NCBI RefSeq assembly: GCF_029962835.1
Contig: NC_080573.1
Location: 35,333,001-35,397,000, forward strand
Length of the DNA: 64,000 nt
Direction: 5' to 3'
From: Magnolia sinica
Lineage: Eukaryota > Streptophyta > Magnoliopsida > Magnoliales > Magnoliaceae
The notes below the pieces were generated by a model, which saw only the letters and a program-made list of their open reading frames with translations, had not been told where the DNA came from and made no database searches. A program made the translations under genes and the position numbers. Below, piece after piece: positions 33,941 to 47,276 of the stretch (within the stretch, counting starts at the first letter, position 1; every line of letters begins with the position of its first letter).

Positions 33941-36900
33941 AAAAATTCGTACAAAGACCCGAGTACCATCTCAGGCAAAAATCCTTAAGGACTGAATTCT
34001 TTAGGAATTAAATGAAAATTAATTAAGTGTTGAACTAAATAATCGGTGGATTTAATTTGAACCACTATTAATGTAAATGGCAAGACCCAAAACCATTAAA
34101 ATCTCTAACTTAACAATACATAAAAACCTAGGAGAAACCCCAAAACCCAGTTGCTCTTGGGAGCACATTAAAACTCTGTATCAAACCTGGACCGCGCATC
34201 GAAAGTCCGATTACCGCGAAACTATAAAGTTATGACTGCCTTATTGGGTTTGACAACCATCGCGGGAATCGAGCCCAAATAGTATTCAGAAACGTACAAC
34301 TTGAGCCTTGAGCGAAGTGTGTAAGAAACGCGAATATCTTTAGAAATTAACATGAAACTTAAGTGATTTGGGCCATTCACTTACAGGCAAAATTGAAGAC
34401 TTCGAACCGTCCGATTCTGACCAAACTTTACCCATGGATCAGGAAAATTTCCCTACTCTTATCCATATACTTGTGGCCTTGATCGAGGAACGATGACCGT
34501 TGATTTGATACGAGTCCTTCACGGCCGATCAGTTTGATAGATCGCACCATAAACATAGTCCTGACATAGATCTATTGTTAGGGAAGTTGCTTCATGACTT
34601 AGGTGAGAAATGGACCTTCCTAAGGGCCCTATTTATCGAAAACAGACACCCTTTGGCTATAACCTAAGTATACCATGGTCCTAGGGCCATTTACATCACT
34701 TCTGGGCCTATTTAAAGACCTTAAACTACCCCCTCTCTCTTTCATACGAATTTCTCAAACCTTAGGTGAGAGAAGAGAGAAAGGAGGAGGAAAGAGTGAG
34801 GAGAAGAGAGAGAGAGATAGGGAGATCGCTGCTGGGATTCTTTCCCACGACTCCATACGCCGTTTCGTCTCCTCGCCATCGCTACACCATCGATTCTAAC
34901 TGCTATTTGGGTAAGAAATCCTAACCCTGAATTTGTTTCAGAAGCCCAGATAGGGTAATCAGCGAAATAGCTAACCTATTTCGATGTTTAAGTACTGTTG
35001 TTCTATATACGAGGACGTAGGATTCGAACCGAGTTCAAAATGAGAAATTCAACGAAATGTACGGACTATAAACATTTAAGTTATAGTTTTCAAGGCTTTC
35101 AATGTCAGCGATGATTTATGTCTGACTTGATTGTTACCATAGGATCTTAGTTACGATGTATTCGATTAACTATACATGTGTGTGAAGTATGCGAATATAT
35201 AATGCATTTCATGTGTTTGTTGAAATGTTTGAATGAAAGTGAAATTATGATTTATGCTTGCCATGATTATTAATCTAGAATACATGTTTGTTGTATGTAT
35301 AACAACTCCTTTATGAAGGATCTGCCATAATATGTGCTATAACTAATTTAGTTTATGTATGTAGTATTGTGTAGTCAAAGTGTTTGATAAAATGTCTGAA
35401 TGACAAATTATTTGATGAATTGCTTTTAACAAGGGTATTGAGATAGGATTCTCAACTACCCTATCCATATTTATAATATCCTTCATATAATGTAAATTGC
35501 TACTATGTGATTTATGGATGAAATGCATATGTATAATAACTTGTTCAATGTGTTTGATAAAATGCTCAAATGGGAATTATGTTTGAATTGTTCATTTAAT
35601 GTTGTTATGATTAACATATGTGACTACCTATTGCATTTGAGTATGATTGGGACTACTACGCAGTCCAGGCAATCGGTAACGGTTCTCGATTGAGTGGCCG
35701 AACTAGTTTCGCCACATTGCATACGTTCAATGAATCCGAGCCGTACGGTGATTGTCAACAGTGGTTAGGCCACGTGGAGTACGTAAGTGCTCCATGTCGA
35801 TTTATTCAGCATGTGCTCATACCAATCAAACTTTTCAAATAACCCGATTGGCCTATTATGTATTTATTATGTATGGACGCTACTGTTTAAATCTAAGTAC
35901 CGCTTACCAATGTAAAGCCCGTTTTAACCATGGTACCAAGATCCTCTAAGACTCATGAGCCGGATTTAGTGGTGTATGGGACACCGTGGTCGAGTTGTCG
36001 ACCTACGCTGGGGTGACAAGCCTCCCCGTAGTAACCATGAGCAACCTTAACCTCATGAGCCGAATATGGTAATGTATGGGACACTGTATTCGAGCTGTCA
36101 GCCTACGCTGGGGTGACAAGCCTCCCATAGTGACCTTGAGTATAAACTAGGCTTACGCTAAGGTGACCAGCCTCCCTGTGGTGACCTAGAGTGTAAACTC
36201 TTGAACTTGCCTATCCATTGCTTTCATCAGGGGTGATGCCCTACAACTTGCCTATCGTATGTGATTAACTAGGATTGACGACCCTAGATGGATCCTTGTT
36301 TGGGTAACTGATAAAAAGAGAGGTACCTTAGCTTTCCAAATCTATTGTATGAATAAGCCTAATAAATTACTTGGCTAACACAACCATGCACCGCATTGTA
36401 TGTGCTTTGGCGAGGAAGCACACGTCTAGGGATTTTGCCATGCGTGATCGCTAGATGTAGTCGCTGAGGGAGTGCAGGAGAGGGCATGCATCATTACTGC
36501 ATATCATTCCTTCATTAATAAGAGTAATTAGGAAGTGATTGCTGTATTGCTTTATCATTACTACTTGATTAGATTGATAACATGTTAACCTTTACCTTAT
36601 AGTTCCACTGAGTGGATCACTCACTCCCACTCTAGGATGGTTTTTTAAAACACCAACCATACTCTGATTTAGATGCAGGTTATGGTAAGGCTTACGCAAC
36701 AGAACTAGATTTCTTAAACGGGGAGTTCTCCTATGTCCAGCTCTCGAGCGAGTCTGTGTGGACCTAGATCCGCATCGCTGGGATTACAGGAATTACATGG
36801 ATTAGTCGTACATTCACATTTTGTCATTTTGTATATTTTGAAACAAATTATGTATATATTCAGCCTCGTAAGACGTTCATAATCTGGAGGTTATGAAACA

Positions 36901-37106
36901 TGTATATACTTTACATAATTAGTTCAGTCTTTCGCTTGCTTATTTATATTAACTCTGGAGTATGATATGCTGATTTAGTGTAATCCCACCCATGTTTAAT
37001 GCACTAATATGGATAACATTTAAACATCATTATCTATGTTGCATAAGTGATGCATTGGAACTCGGGAGTTGAGATTTGCTCGACCCTCGATTTTCGGGGC
37101 ATTATA
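33929..37106 (+). repeat. 3' LTR of Element 2
   Basis: It starts TGTAATTCTTG and ends GGGGCATTATA, where the expected terminal CA has become TA. It is collinear with 18814-21994, including 'ctatttaaag' near 34706 and the tandem units near 35948-36190. It contains no gene. Confidence 0.88.
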
Positions 37107-38191
37107 GCCGATTCCTGAGATTGGTAGTGACCATGTTCACCTCAATATAGCCCGGGAATGGGTTAGTGTTAATCAACATCACCTCTTCACCCTTTTTTAG
37201 GAATTTTAATAGCCCACAGTCGATGTGGTCCTGAATGACATTCATAAACATAACACACTTGTTAGTTGAGTGGGATTGAGTTCCATGCTACTTGCAGTAC
37301 TTGATCTTCTGTAATTCATTGGTTAAAGGTATATTATGATTTATAGGAACTTTAATAAATTTTTCGGCTAACAAAATATCCAATATCTCTTCGGCTTGGG
37401 TGATATCAAAGGAGTACACCTTCTGAGCCTTTTGTGTGATCGATTCCACTTTGACCAATGCTGAACATACCAATAGCTTCTTAGCCACTACTTCAATAAT
37501 TGCAATGTCATAATTAGGGTGGTTGTAATACATCCCTAGTAACGAGATCTTCTGCCTATCCCCTTCTTGCAAGAGCTCCTCGTAACGAGAGACCTTTTTA
37601 GTCAGGTTATATAAATCAACAAACTTTGTACCTATGAATTTCTTACGTGGCTTATAATCCAGCCCATCTTGTGCGGTTACACACACTCAATCTCAATCAA
37701 GACAACTTTATAGCGGCTTTCTGCTCACTTGAACCGCATAATAAAACTTTCACATGATTCCCCAAGCAACTGTCAGAATCGCGTGAGATCGGCCATGGTA
37801 ATCTCTCCGTTCCTTGAAAAGAACTGAGCGTGAAAATTTTCTTCCGACTCTTACTAAGTATGTACTAAGTCTGGAAGCAAATTTGAGTATCAGGTAAAGG
37901 CCACTACGGTCAATGAGTGACCGAATAACTATAGCTTATAGTAATCACTGTTGGCTAGCTCGCCACACTGCATTGTCAACTGGCCGGCATGCTCAACAGT
38001 CGACTGACCAGGCTCACCCGAGAATAAGGAAAAATCCACTCAATAATTTCTCGACAATGGATGTTGTCAATCTAACCACTCAGAGTATAGTTTGTGATAC
38101 ACGGGGATAGCGTTGCGGCCAAGCACTCGGCCAACACATTCTTGAACTATTTGTATAATCTGGTCACGGTCCATCCACTGAGGCTCTAAGG
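37107..38191 (-). pseudogene. Ty3/gypsy gag, C-terminal two-thirds (older minus-strand element)
   Basis: Read from 38191 down to 37107, this is a retrotransposon capsid protein. WLD..., DFSLFSGEPGQSTVEH, AFT-stop-Y and ADLTRF...GESCESFIMRFK are the usual Retrotrans_gag sequence of events. An open stretch of 132 residues follows at 37686-37288 (GLDYKPRKKFIGTKFVDLYNL, SRYEELLQEGDRQK, YYNHPNYD). The zinc-knuckle-like YCK..HGTQSHSTNKC comes after it at about 37300-37240, then GLLKFLKKGEE. Stops and frameshifts abound. The element is split by solo LTR B on its N-terminal side and abuts Element 2 on its C-terminal side. The gag type is non-chromoviral gypsy (Tat-branch resemblance), not assigned further. 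Confidence 0.7.
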
Positions 38192-39093
38192 CTAATTGTA
38201 AGGCTCGTATCCTAGACCGTACCATTCCGTAGGCTTCCATGGTCCTCCCAGTTGAATTTTGATGACCCGCAATCTATTACTGGCATTTGCACGTGATCCT
38301 GATTCGTGTCCCGTTATCAGAGTCGACGCGAGACTTGTACCCTTGAGATCGCGTTGTTGCTGCAGTTCCGCTGCCGCGTCTCACGCCCTAAGGCGATACT
38401 CGGGCCAGAAGATGTGGGTCCGCGTTCAGTTCGACGAAAACGCCGCGTGTTGCAATCCCAAGAGAAATATCTCATTAATTAAAACCATCAATCACCTCTC
38501 ATGTCAAGTACAAAACCCCATCCCCAAGCAACCCCAAAGTCAAAGAAACCCACATCCATGGCTCTCCATGAGAGAAGCTTTGTGTGGCCCACTTTCTATC
38601 TCCCATCTCCACCATCCAAGTTTCATCTCAATCGTTGGAATTGTCCCTTTGGAGCTCTAGCACACTTTGGCGGAACTAGGAGGAGAAGATCAAAGGTGGG
38701 TGATCTTGTATTTACTTGTTTGTGATTTAAGGGCCCACCTTGGTGGGACCCATCTTGATGTATGCTTATATTCAAGAGGGGCCCATAGTGGCGAGGCCCC
38801 TCCGTTATCACCGATCTCTCTCTCCTTTCATCTTTCTCTCCCTCTCTTTCTTTCTCTATGATTAATGACCTACCTATGATGTGTATATTTTATCCACGAC
38901 GTCCGACAAGTGGGCCACCTTGATTCCAGTTGGGGCCAACATGATCGGACGGTCACATAGGCCTGGATGAAAGGGAAAGACGAATATCAGCTTGATCAAA
39001 ATCCCATGGCCACTACGTGGGACCACCATGATGAAGGTACACCATCCACCACCATCCAGCTTACTGGACGGTGGCTGGACGCTACACAGAGGT

Positions 39094-39180
39094 TGTATAA
39101 TATATATATATATATATATTATAATATTATATTATATTATATAATATTATATTATATATTATAATATATATACATATATT
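39094..39180. repeat. TA-rich microsatellite
   Basis: This is a tract of alternating and near-alternating T and A (tatatata, attatattat) inside solo LTR B. It is low-complexity DNA and the small open frame across it is not a gene. Confidence 0.9.
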
Positions 39181-40399
39181 GTATGTATATACCCTTAACA
39201 GGGCTTACCCGTATGTGTGGGTGGCCCACGTGATGTGGGACCCTCTGTGTGTGGCCCACGTGATGTGAGACCCACCTAAATGTGCTTTATCTAGACTGTC
39301 CAAGGGACGGTGGCCCCAACAGCTAAGTTGCACGTGCTGTGGCCGTGGCATGTGTTTCAACCATACCGTCCATCCCTTTTTCTGATGGTGGGATCCACTC
39401 CACACGTGTTGCACGTGTAGAGGTGGGGCCCACATTGATATATATATTTTTTATATTCACGACATCCACTATCCAGCAATCTGGATGGTGGGATCCTATT
39501 CGATGTATGCGTCCTCTAGCAGTTGTACACGTGCTGGCCAGACGTGGGATGTGGGGCCCACCCCACACGTGTAGCATGTGTGGGTAGGGACCCACCTTGA
39601 TGTATATGCCCTATATCCACACTGTCCATCTGGACGGGTGGTGTGAGCCCACCAGATGTTTGATCCTCTCCGTCCATCTAGTAGAGACGTGGCCCACCTT
39701 GGATGTTTGTATTCTGCATCCTCACCGTCCATCCATCCACATGTGTGGACCACCAACCCCCCCCCCCCCACCCCCCCAGGCGTACATATTTCCTGACCGT
39801 CCATTTATATGGGGCCCACATGAGGTATGTTTTATATCCACGCCATCTAGACTGTCCATCATCTGGATGGTGGATGTGGGACACCTCACGTCCAGTCCCT
39901 GGACGTGGGACACCACCAGGATGTATGTATTTTATTCACATTGTCCTTATGTGGGACCCACTCAGTGTATGTGTTTTATACCCACTGTTGTATGGGTTTT
40001 ATTCACATTGTCCATTACATGGACGTGGGCCGCCTTGATGCATGTGTTGTATATCCATGCCATCCATCTGTCCATGGCGTGGACCACACCATGATGTATT
40101 GTTTCATCCACACCGTCCAGTATAATCTAGACGGTGCTGGACAATGGTTAGGATGGTGTTGGACAATGTTTGGACGGTGCTGTCCAATGTTTAGATGGTG
40201 CTGATTTACTTGGACATTGTTTAAACAATGTTAATCGTCATTGGTGAGCCATGTACCCCATGAAATGATAGTGTACAGTGATACACATGTTGCCCCTGCA
40301 ACTATTGAAATGATTTTAGATGTAAACCACGCTCCCATATGTGAGGCCCACCTTGATGTATTTTGTGACCCATCCGTCAGGCCAACTTTGATGTATTTT

Positions 40400-40860
40400 A
40401 GGGCCCATTCAAGAGGTCCACCTTGATGTATTTATAGCCCATCATGAGGCCCATTAGTTCGGCCCATTGAGTAGCCCACTTGATGCGTATGAGGCCCATT
40501 AGTGCGGCCCATTGATGCAGTTCACTTGATGTGTATGAGGCCCATTAGTGCGGCCCACTTGAGGTATATGAGGCCCATATGATGAGGCCCGACTTGATGT
40601 ACACGAGGCCTATTAAGATGTGTATTAGGCCCTAATCGTGCGGCCCATTGTGACGTGTATGAGGCCCATGATGCGTGGCCCATTTAATGTATTCGAGACC
40701 CAGATACGTGGCCCATTTGATGCATACGAGACCCATGTGTAGGGCCCACCTATTGTGTATTTGAGGCTCATGGGTTGTGGCCCATTGTGATGTATTTGAG
40801 GCCCATGGGCGAGGCCCGATGTGATGTATGTGTGGCCGTTATGTTGCCTATGAATCCCTT
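40400..40860. repeat. Degenerate ~36-40 bp repeats ('ggcccatt...gatgtgtatga')
   Basis: Successive units share 'gaggcccattagtgcggccca' and 'gatgtgtatgag', with variable spacing. A related but separately amplified 34 bp array occurs in copy C at 62878-63190. No coding content. Confidence 0.75.
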
Positions 40861-40974
40861 ATGTGGGCCACTCCTTGGGAGCAATGTTGGTTAGATGTCC
40901 ACATTGATGGGCAATGATGGTTAGATGTCCTCATTATGACCTTCCCTTAGGCCTTGTTAAGCCCATTCTTGCCA

Positions 40975-42050
40975 ATTCTGATTGTCGTGACTGATTGCCG
41001 ATTCTGATTGACGTGACCGATTTGTCGATTCTATTTATCGATCGATTCTGATTGTCATGACCAATTGCTGATTCCGATTGAGGTGACCGATTTGCTGATT
41101 CTGATTATGGATCGATTTCGATTGTAATGACCGATTGTTGATTCTGATTGGCATAATCGATTTGTCGATTCTAATTATCGATCGATTCCGATTGTCATGA
41201 CTGATTGTCCATTCTGATTGACGTGATTGATTTGCCGATTCTGATTATCAATCGATTTCGATTGTCATGACCGATTGCCAATTTTGATTGACGTGACTGA
41301 TTTGTCGATTCTGATTATCGATTGATTCTAATTATCATGATTGGTTGCCGATTTCGATTAATGTGACCGATTTGTCGATTCTGATTGTTATGACCGATTG
41401 TCGATTCCGATTGATGTGATCGATTTGTCGATTCTGATTATCGATTAATTTCGATTGTTATGACTGGTTGTCAATTTCGATTGACGTAACCGATTTACCA
41501 ATTCTGATTATTGATTGATTCCGATTGTCGTGACCGATTTGCCGATTCTGATTATCGATTGATTCTGATTGTTGTGATCGATTGCTGATTCTGATTGACG
41601 TAACCAATTCGCTAATTCCAATTATCGATCGATTCTGATTGTCGTGGCCGATTGCTGATTAGCGAACGAGGCCGATTATCATGACCAATTAGCGATTCCA
41701 GTATACGTAACTGATTTACCGATTCCGATTATTGATCGATTCCAATAATCAAGGCCGATTCTGATTGTCGAGGCCGAATCTGATTGTCGAGGCCGGTTCT
41801 AATTGTCGATACAGATTTCGATTGTCATGGCCGAGTATCGGGGATGATTCCGATTGTCGAGGCTGAGTATCGAGGCTAATTCTGATTTGTCGAGGTCGAT
41901 TCTGATTTGTCAAGTCCGATTCTGATTGTCGAGGCCGATTCTATAGGCCGATTACGATTGTCAAGACCGAGTGTCGAGGCCGATTCTGAGTGACAATTTC
42001 GATTGTTGAGGCCGAATTCGTTTGTCAAGGCTGATTTTAATTGTCGAGGC
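40975..42050. repeat. ~70 bp tandem array in solo LTR B
   Basis: Units of about 70 bp are built from three sub-blocks: 'gattctgattgtcatgac', 'cgattgccgattctgattgacgtgac' and 'cgatttgtcgattctgattatcgatc'. About ten units are recognisable to about 41700; after that the pattern decays into shorter 'gattgtcgaggccgattctg' units. No array like it is seen in copy A, so the amplification happened after these LTR lineages separated (inference). Confidence 0.85.
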
Positions 42051-43991
42051 CTATGTGATCAGGCTCATTGTGATGCATTTAAGGGCCAGGCGATGGAGCC
42101 CATTGTGATGTATGTTAGGCCCATGTGAAAGGTCCATTGTGATGTGTATTAAGCTCTCGAGTGAGGCCCATAGTGTTGTATATCAGGCCATTTGTGAGGC
42201 CATGAGTCCACTATATATTAGGCTCTATGTGGGCCACTCCTTGGGGGTAATGTTGGTTAAATGTCCACATTGTCGAGGCCGATTGTCAATACCGATTGTC
42301 GGTGCCAGTTATTGATACCGATTATGAGTATGTGACAGCATAGCATCATGATATATGCCCATACGCATTATCTACATGTTTATTACGAGATGTGGTTAAC
42401 CATTGCATATAACATTGGGCATGTTGTTATGAGACTCCCTGATAAGCGGAGATTATCTCACAAGAGTACACGGTATGCGCAGGATTGATGCATGACTAGA
42501 ATGTATGACTCATGCATCTTACATTATGTATTGTGATTACTGTACGCCCTAGCGATATTAGGGTCGTAGCCTCCACAGGTATTTCGTGAATGGTCAGATG
42601 GGACACCAGAAATCTGTTCTACATGGGGTGCTATAGATATCCTTGGGTGAAAGTTTCTAAGCCCTCTTGGTTCCGGAGGTTGCTCCAACATCTAGACCAA
42701 GTGGATGCATGAGCACATAAGGGTTATATACCGTTAGATAGCGTCTCCCACTCTGTCGTGGTCAGTTGGAAGGGGGTAAGGCCTTACCTTCCCGAGAGGA
42801 GGGGGCAATGCTAGGCTGAGTCTGACCAACTCGAGGAATGAGTCCATTATCGATGAGTTAGGCCCGATATTAGCAGGCAGATAGTGAGGTCTCTTCCACT
42901 CACCTTGTTGCGCACGATGGGGCGACAACCTGATTTTGGAGTGCAATAGACCCTAGTGAATTCCCAGAGAGGAACCGTACTAATATGTGGACTTATTGAG
43001 TAGGAGATTGCATACTCATTCATTCATTCATTCACTATCCACTCGGGCTGGTGGTGCACAACTAATTATTGTGTACCTTCGCATGGCAAGGATTTTGGTT
43101 GGGCATACGACTAACCTGAGATCAGGAGTCTACTACATTGAGTCTAGCTATCTAAATTTAGGTATGAGACTGGTTTGGATAGAATTCTCTTATGATGGAC
43201 CCCGTAGCCTGCGATACTACGTACTATCATCTCAACTTCACTCCAGCTTGGTCATTTCATTCACACCGCATATTACATTGCATCCGTGGCATTTAATATT
43301 TTAGGTTGCCATGTTTCTGCATTTATATGGCCTAGATGGCTGATGGTATTCTTGGACTGTCAGGATTTGCATACTGCATTGTATTCTCGGCATCTAATAC
43401 TTGGCTCACTATGTCTCTGCATTGCATCATCGGCATCCGATATTGGCTTATTATGTTTTTGCATCACATAGCCTTGGTACGGGTGATGGCATTCATGGAC
43501 CTGCCAGTATATTTCCACTTACTCTAATATCGTATGATTCATGATCTTGTTAGTATTACCGATGATGTATGATTGATGATATATTCTTGACACTTACCTG
43601 ACACACACTTACACCACCCTCTAAGCTTTTTATAAGCTTATGCACGATAGATGCGTGCAGGTGCCATTAGGTTGCAGCAGCGTTGAGCTTGGAGCATGCA
43701 GCGATCTTCTAGATTTAATTTTTGATATATGTATTTTCCTTTCAGCATTGTATGCAAATAATTATATTAGTGGATATGTGATGATGATGTTGCTTTTGTG
43801 ATTTGGGTAAACTTGTGGTTATGCTTCTTATGAGACAAATGTACGTTGGAAAATCCTCCTTTTAGGATATCAGGATTGGAATCTGCCGTATAGGTGTTGG
43901 GAGCCTATAATGGAGTATTATGGAGGTTGTCGATACCGGATTCGGCGATTGGGGATTTTGTGAGCCCGATTTTCGAGTTTGGTGCATGACA

Positions 43992-44541
43992 CTAATGGGT
44001 GATTCGGACCAAAGTGGTTAAAATTATCTTGAAATCTAAGGCCCTGTTGTGGATTGAATCTGCCTGGCGCTCCATGATTTCTATTTTCAGGTATAAAATT
44101 CTTGACTTTTCCCTCAGGTTGCCTAACTTCCATAGGAGGTGGTGCATTCCTCACCTTCGGGGCAGGAACCGAGGGTGGGTTACGTTGTAGAGGCGACATA
44201 AGCGGTAATGGAACCTCGTTGCCGATCAAACTTCCATCGACATTATGTTGTGTTGTTGGTGGTGTTCGTTCTCTTATAAAAACTACTAATCATCGCAGGG
44301 CTTCAATCTGGTTGGCCATGTAGCGATCACTGCTATTGGCTTTAATACAGAATTGTTCCCCTTGATCTCTTTCATATTCTTGCACCATCTGTATACTCTT
44401 TTGAGTCGGTTTATTCTTCAGATTTAATGCCTTAGGGGGTGTAGGAACCAGCACGTCCTCAACAGGAGGTGGTGAGGTCGGTGTTAAGGGTTCAACCCTG
44501 GAAATATGGGTACTCCTTTTATGCATTTTTGGCAATATCAC
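43992..44541 (-). pseudogene. Ty3/gypsy gag, N-terminal part (older minus-strand element)
   Basis: On the minus strand an 83-residue opening (MILPKMHKRSTHISR, a Pro-rich stretch, then SIQMVQEYERDQGEQ and MANQIEALR) is followed by a stop. A second open stretch is rich in Pro/Arg/Asn (PLQRNPPSVPAPKVRN, APGRFNPQQGLRF). Such Pro-rich N-terminal regions precede the capsid domain in this gag type. Solo LTR B interrupts it, and the capsid domain continues at 38191. Assignment depends mainly on the flanking gag and on sharing the CTAAT target site. Confidence 0.5.
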
Positions 44542-45480
44542 ACCAGTAATTTAGAAATAGGATCCTAGTACCGAGCGTGTTAGAAAATTATTCGTCGTTG
44601 TTTCTTGCACTGGTATGCAGGCATGACATAATTGGAATTGTGGCTCCATTTCGAACCAAACAAAAATGACCCCGGGCGCTAAGGTAGGCAGACACATAGT
44701 GTATGACTGAGATCTGAAGAGATCAGTCGCCTATTCAGCCACTCGCTTAATGTGTAAATTGGATCAGGAGATATTTAAAGGGTGGGGTTCGTCCTCTGAT
44801 GATGGGTCACACCTTTGCGTTCCTTACGAAAGGACTTTTCAATACAAATGAAATGAAAATGAGAAGGATCCTTACAGTCGGTCATAAAGAACAACTGAAG
44901 AACACCTTTTCGTAGGATGGACTGAGTCCAACGTGTAAGCGTAGACTCGAATTACTGCTAAAGATTATCAGCTACTCTGTTACCGCTACGGATTACACTA
45001 AGGAATGTAAAACAATAATCGTGGAATATAAAGATTACGCTAAGGAAGGTAAACTACTTAACAAGGAAAGTAAATGATTATACTAAGGAATGTAAATTGA
45101 CTGGATAATTTGAAAGATAGATTTAGCCCATTTGAATTGGTGTAAGACGACTTTCTTTGTTGCATTCCTCTACTATTTGTAGCTTTGATCCAGCTATTTT
45201 GGATCCTTCGCACGTTTTGACGGTTACTATAACTGCTCTCCACTACTTGGCGCTTCTGAATACTTTCCATGTTCTGCTTCCTTTGCTTCTTCTTTGGCCA
45301 CCTGTCATGCAACTACTCGAGCTCGATCACCTCCCTCTCGGCCACTCTAGTAACACATGGCATCGCCTGATATGTCTCGGCTCCACTTATTGAGAAATCT
45401 CCTCCGTACATATCTACGGATTTATGGGTACACCATGCGCATCCGTGTAGATCACACGTAATCCCCTCTTATTGGTCCTA
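44542..45480 (-). other. Probable leader or LTR of the older minus-strand gypsy element, not delimited
   Basis: This lies upstream (minus sense) of the gag start, and no gene is visible. Imperfect short repeats of 'taaggaatgtaaa' type occur at 44995-45105, and a TATA-like 'tttaaata' reads on the minus strand near 44770. I could not find a confident primer-binding site or a matching second LTR, so the boundary is open. Confidence 0.3.
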
Positions 45481-47276
45481 GAAGGGTACGACCGTAGTGG
45501 GGACCAGTGGAACTTATGAGTAGTTTGGGCAGCATATAAACATCAAGGTGGAGCCCAAGTAGGTTTCAATGGTAGGCATTTCTTTCCCCCACTATTTTTT
45601 TTTTTCACGTGGCCCACTTGAGTATTAGATCCTACTCATTTCCGTTGCATACCTCAAATAATCTCACAAAACAATGGGCAGGGTGGATTTGTCGCAAACT
45701 TCACGGTGGGGGCCCATCTAGGTTCCCAGGGCAGTACCGACCTGCTAAAAAGCCTTATCAGGAAATCCAAAATCTGTATCAGATTGCCCAGCATCTGTAT
45801 TAGTGGGCATGTAAATGCAGGCGGGAAGAGAGTCACCGAGAGAGGGTTGAGTCATTGTAAAATAGCTAGCAGATCAGCTAGCACAACGTCTGACAGGATA
45901 TATTGGGACATCAACCACCTGATTCTGGTCCTTTTCAATACTGAAAACGTACGGCTTATGACATGCCTTTTTCTTAAGGCACCCAATATAGTGGGCCCTC
46001 ATTAGAAGAAATTAATTTAATATTATAGGGCCAATGTAGTGGCCCACATAATTTTAATAGTACTAGATACTACATTTAATAAGCTTTACAATGGGTGAAA
46101 GATATCCAAAATAAATGTCAAGTTAAAAGTATTTTATTCTGGATTATTCACATGCGGTGAAATGATAAAATTGGAAGAAGAGATTTTATTTTAATTTTTG
46201 TAATTACCAATCTGAGGTAAGACAAGTCAAATAAACGGTTTGGATCAATGGAAGGTGACCCTAGGTATCCAAAGGCCAAAGTCCCAACGCATCCTATGGC
46301 AATCTATTGGAATGTATTCCAGCATAATAATTGAAGTATGCAGGCTACTCACATGAACACATTAAACTGACAAAATAACACCTACGGAGTAGGTGAAATG
46401 AAAGCATTAATGTGACTGAGAGGATTTCATCTAAACCATTGATTGCTAAGCTGGAGAACTCCAAATTTCTTATCATACCTTTGGTTAAAATTCCTTCTTA
46501 TGTCCTTCAAAATACCAATCATTCTCCAACATATATCCTTTGGACTAAACAATGAAGAACGCTGCAACTATTATTATTGTAACAATTCATCAGTGTAACC
46601 CAGGTGCTCCCACCTATTGTAATGGTGGTCCGCTAGACATAAGGGGTCCACCTTGGATTGTCCATGACCTTAACATAGCCCCATTGAATGATGAGAACCA
46701 TCAGGATTAATGGCCTCCAAAAATGGATGATATTAGCTTTTACTCTTACTTTCCATTTTGCATGACCTTAACTGATATTTTTGAAGATCCAACCATGACA
46801 GCTTCACACGGGGAAGTGCAGCCCAAGGTGGAGCTCTCCCGTCCAACGGCGGTGATCAATGATGACCATAAGTGGCCCCAGTTGGCCATGAAAAGTATTT
46901 CAAGCTAAGAAGAATTAACACTTGCTCATTGCTCGAATAATGACATACTTTGTACTAATCTTTTACCGAAATTACAAAGGTGGGTTGTATCTATCAAAGT
47001 AGCGGGTGAAAATAGTGGCTTCCTCACAAACACTAATATTCCATGGTCATGGGGACAAAGACAAACAAACTCATCTTATTGAATGACATAACAAAGAGAC
47101 ACACATTACAAAGTGCTTTTTACATTGGTCAAAAAGCACATCATCTAATGAAGAAAAACCGAACCCTAACATATGGAAAAAAGTTCACACTGGCAGCAAA
47201 AACTAACATAACATATTCACGCACGTCTTTTGAGCTGAAATGGCTCATTGTTCACGTCCCATGCCACGTCATCTCA
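45481..47276. other. Intergenic region downstream of the NAC gene, with a partial dispersed repeat
   Basis: No gene was found. At about 45540-45780 is a partial member of the dispersed palindromic repeat family: 'gtggcccacttgagtattagatc', 'gggtggatttgtcgcaaac', then 'cctgctaaaaagccttatcaggaaatc'. The same ending occurs at 59040-59120. The part nearest 47276 presumably holds the 3' untranslated region of the NAC gene. Between 45800 and 47000 I see only AT-rich unique-looking sequence. Confidence 0.5.

Larger units (their letters stand above)
18814..37106 (+). mobile_element. Element 2: Tekay/Del-like chromovirus, second family member, carrying a nested solo LTR
   Basis: It has the same architecture as Element 1: LTRs of about 3.18 kb at 18814-21994 and 33929-37106, a tRNA-Met primer site, GC-rich leader, extra ORF, gag, and pol with a chromodomain, then a polypurine tract. 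Solo LTR A (28709-33467) interrupts it. The LTRs belong to a distinct subfamily from Element 1, with many shared substitutions and a different TATA region. The LTR pair differs by about 9% over the first 165 bp by eye. Unlike the other insertions here, the flanks (ACTGG at 18809-18813, GCCGA at 37107-37111) do not form a target-site duplication. Confidence 0.87.
38197..43991 (+). mobile_element. Solo LTR B of the giant-LTR family
   Basis: A 5,795 bp block begins TGTAAGGCTCG and ends GGTGCATGACA, bounded by the duplication CTAAT (38192-38196, 43992-43996). The left end aligns with A and C (shared 'accattcc.tagg' and 'catttgcacg' strings with C). The right end aligns with A (cttataagcttatgcacga, gattttgtgagcccg). 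It holds a TA microsatellite, a ~36-40 bp 'ggcccatt' repeat zone and a long ~70 bp tandem array, which make it about 1 kb longer than A. No internal retroviral domain was found. It interrupts an older minus-strand gag. Confidence 0.78.

Noticed and set aside
39597..40204. Several open frames (up to 165 residues) inside solo LTR B
   Set aside because: They overlap on both strands, follow the 'gtgggacccac...tccatcc' repeat phrases, and show no domain or conservation.
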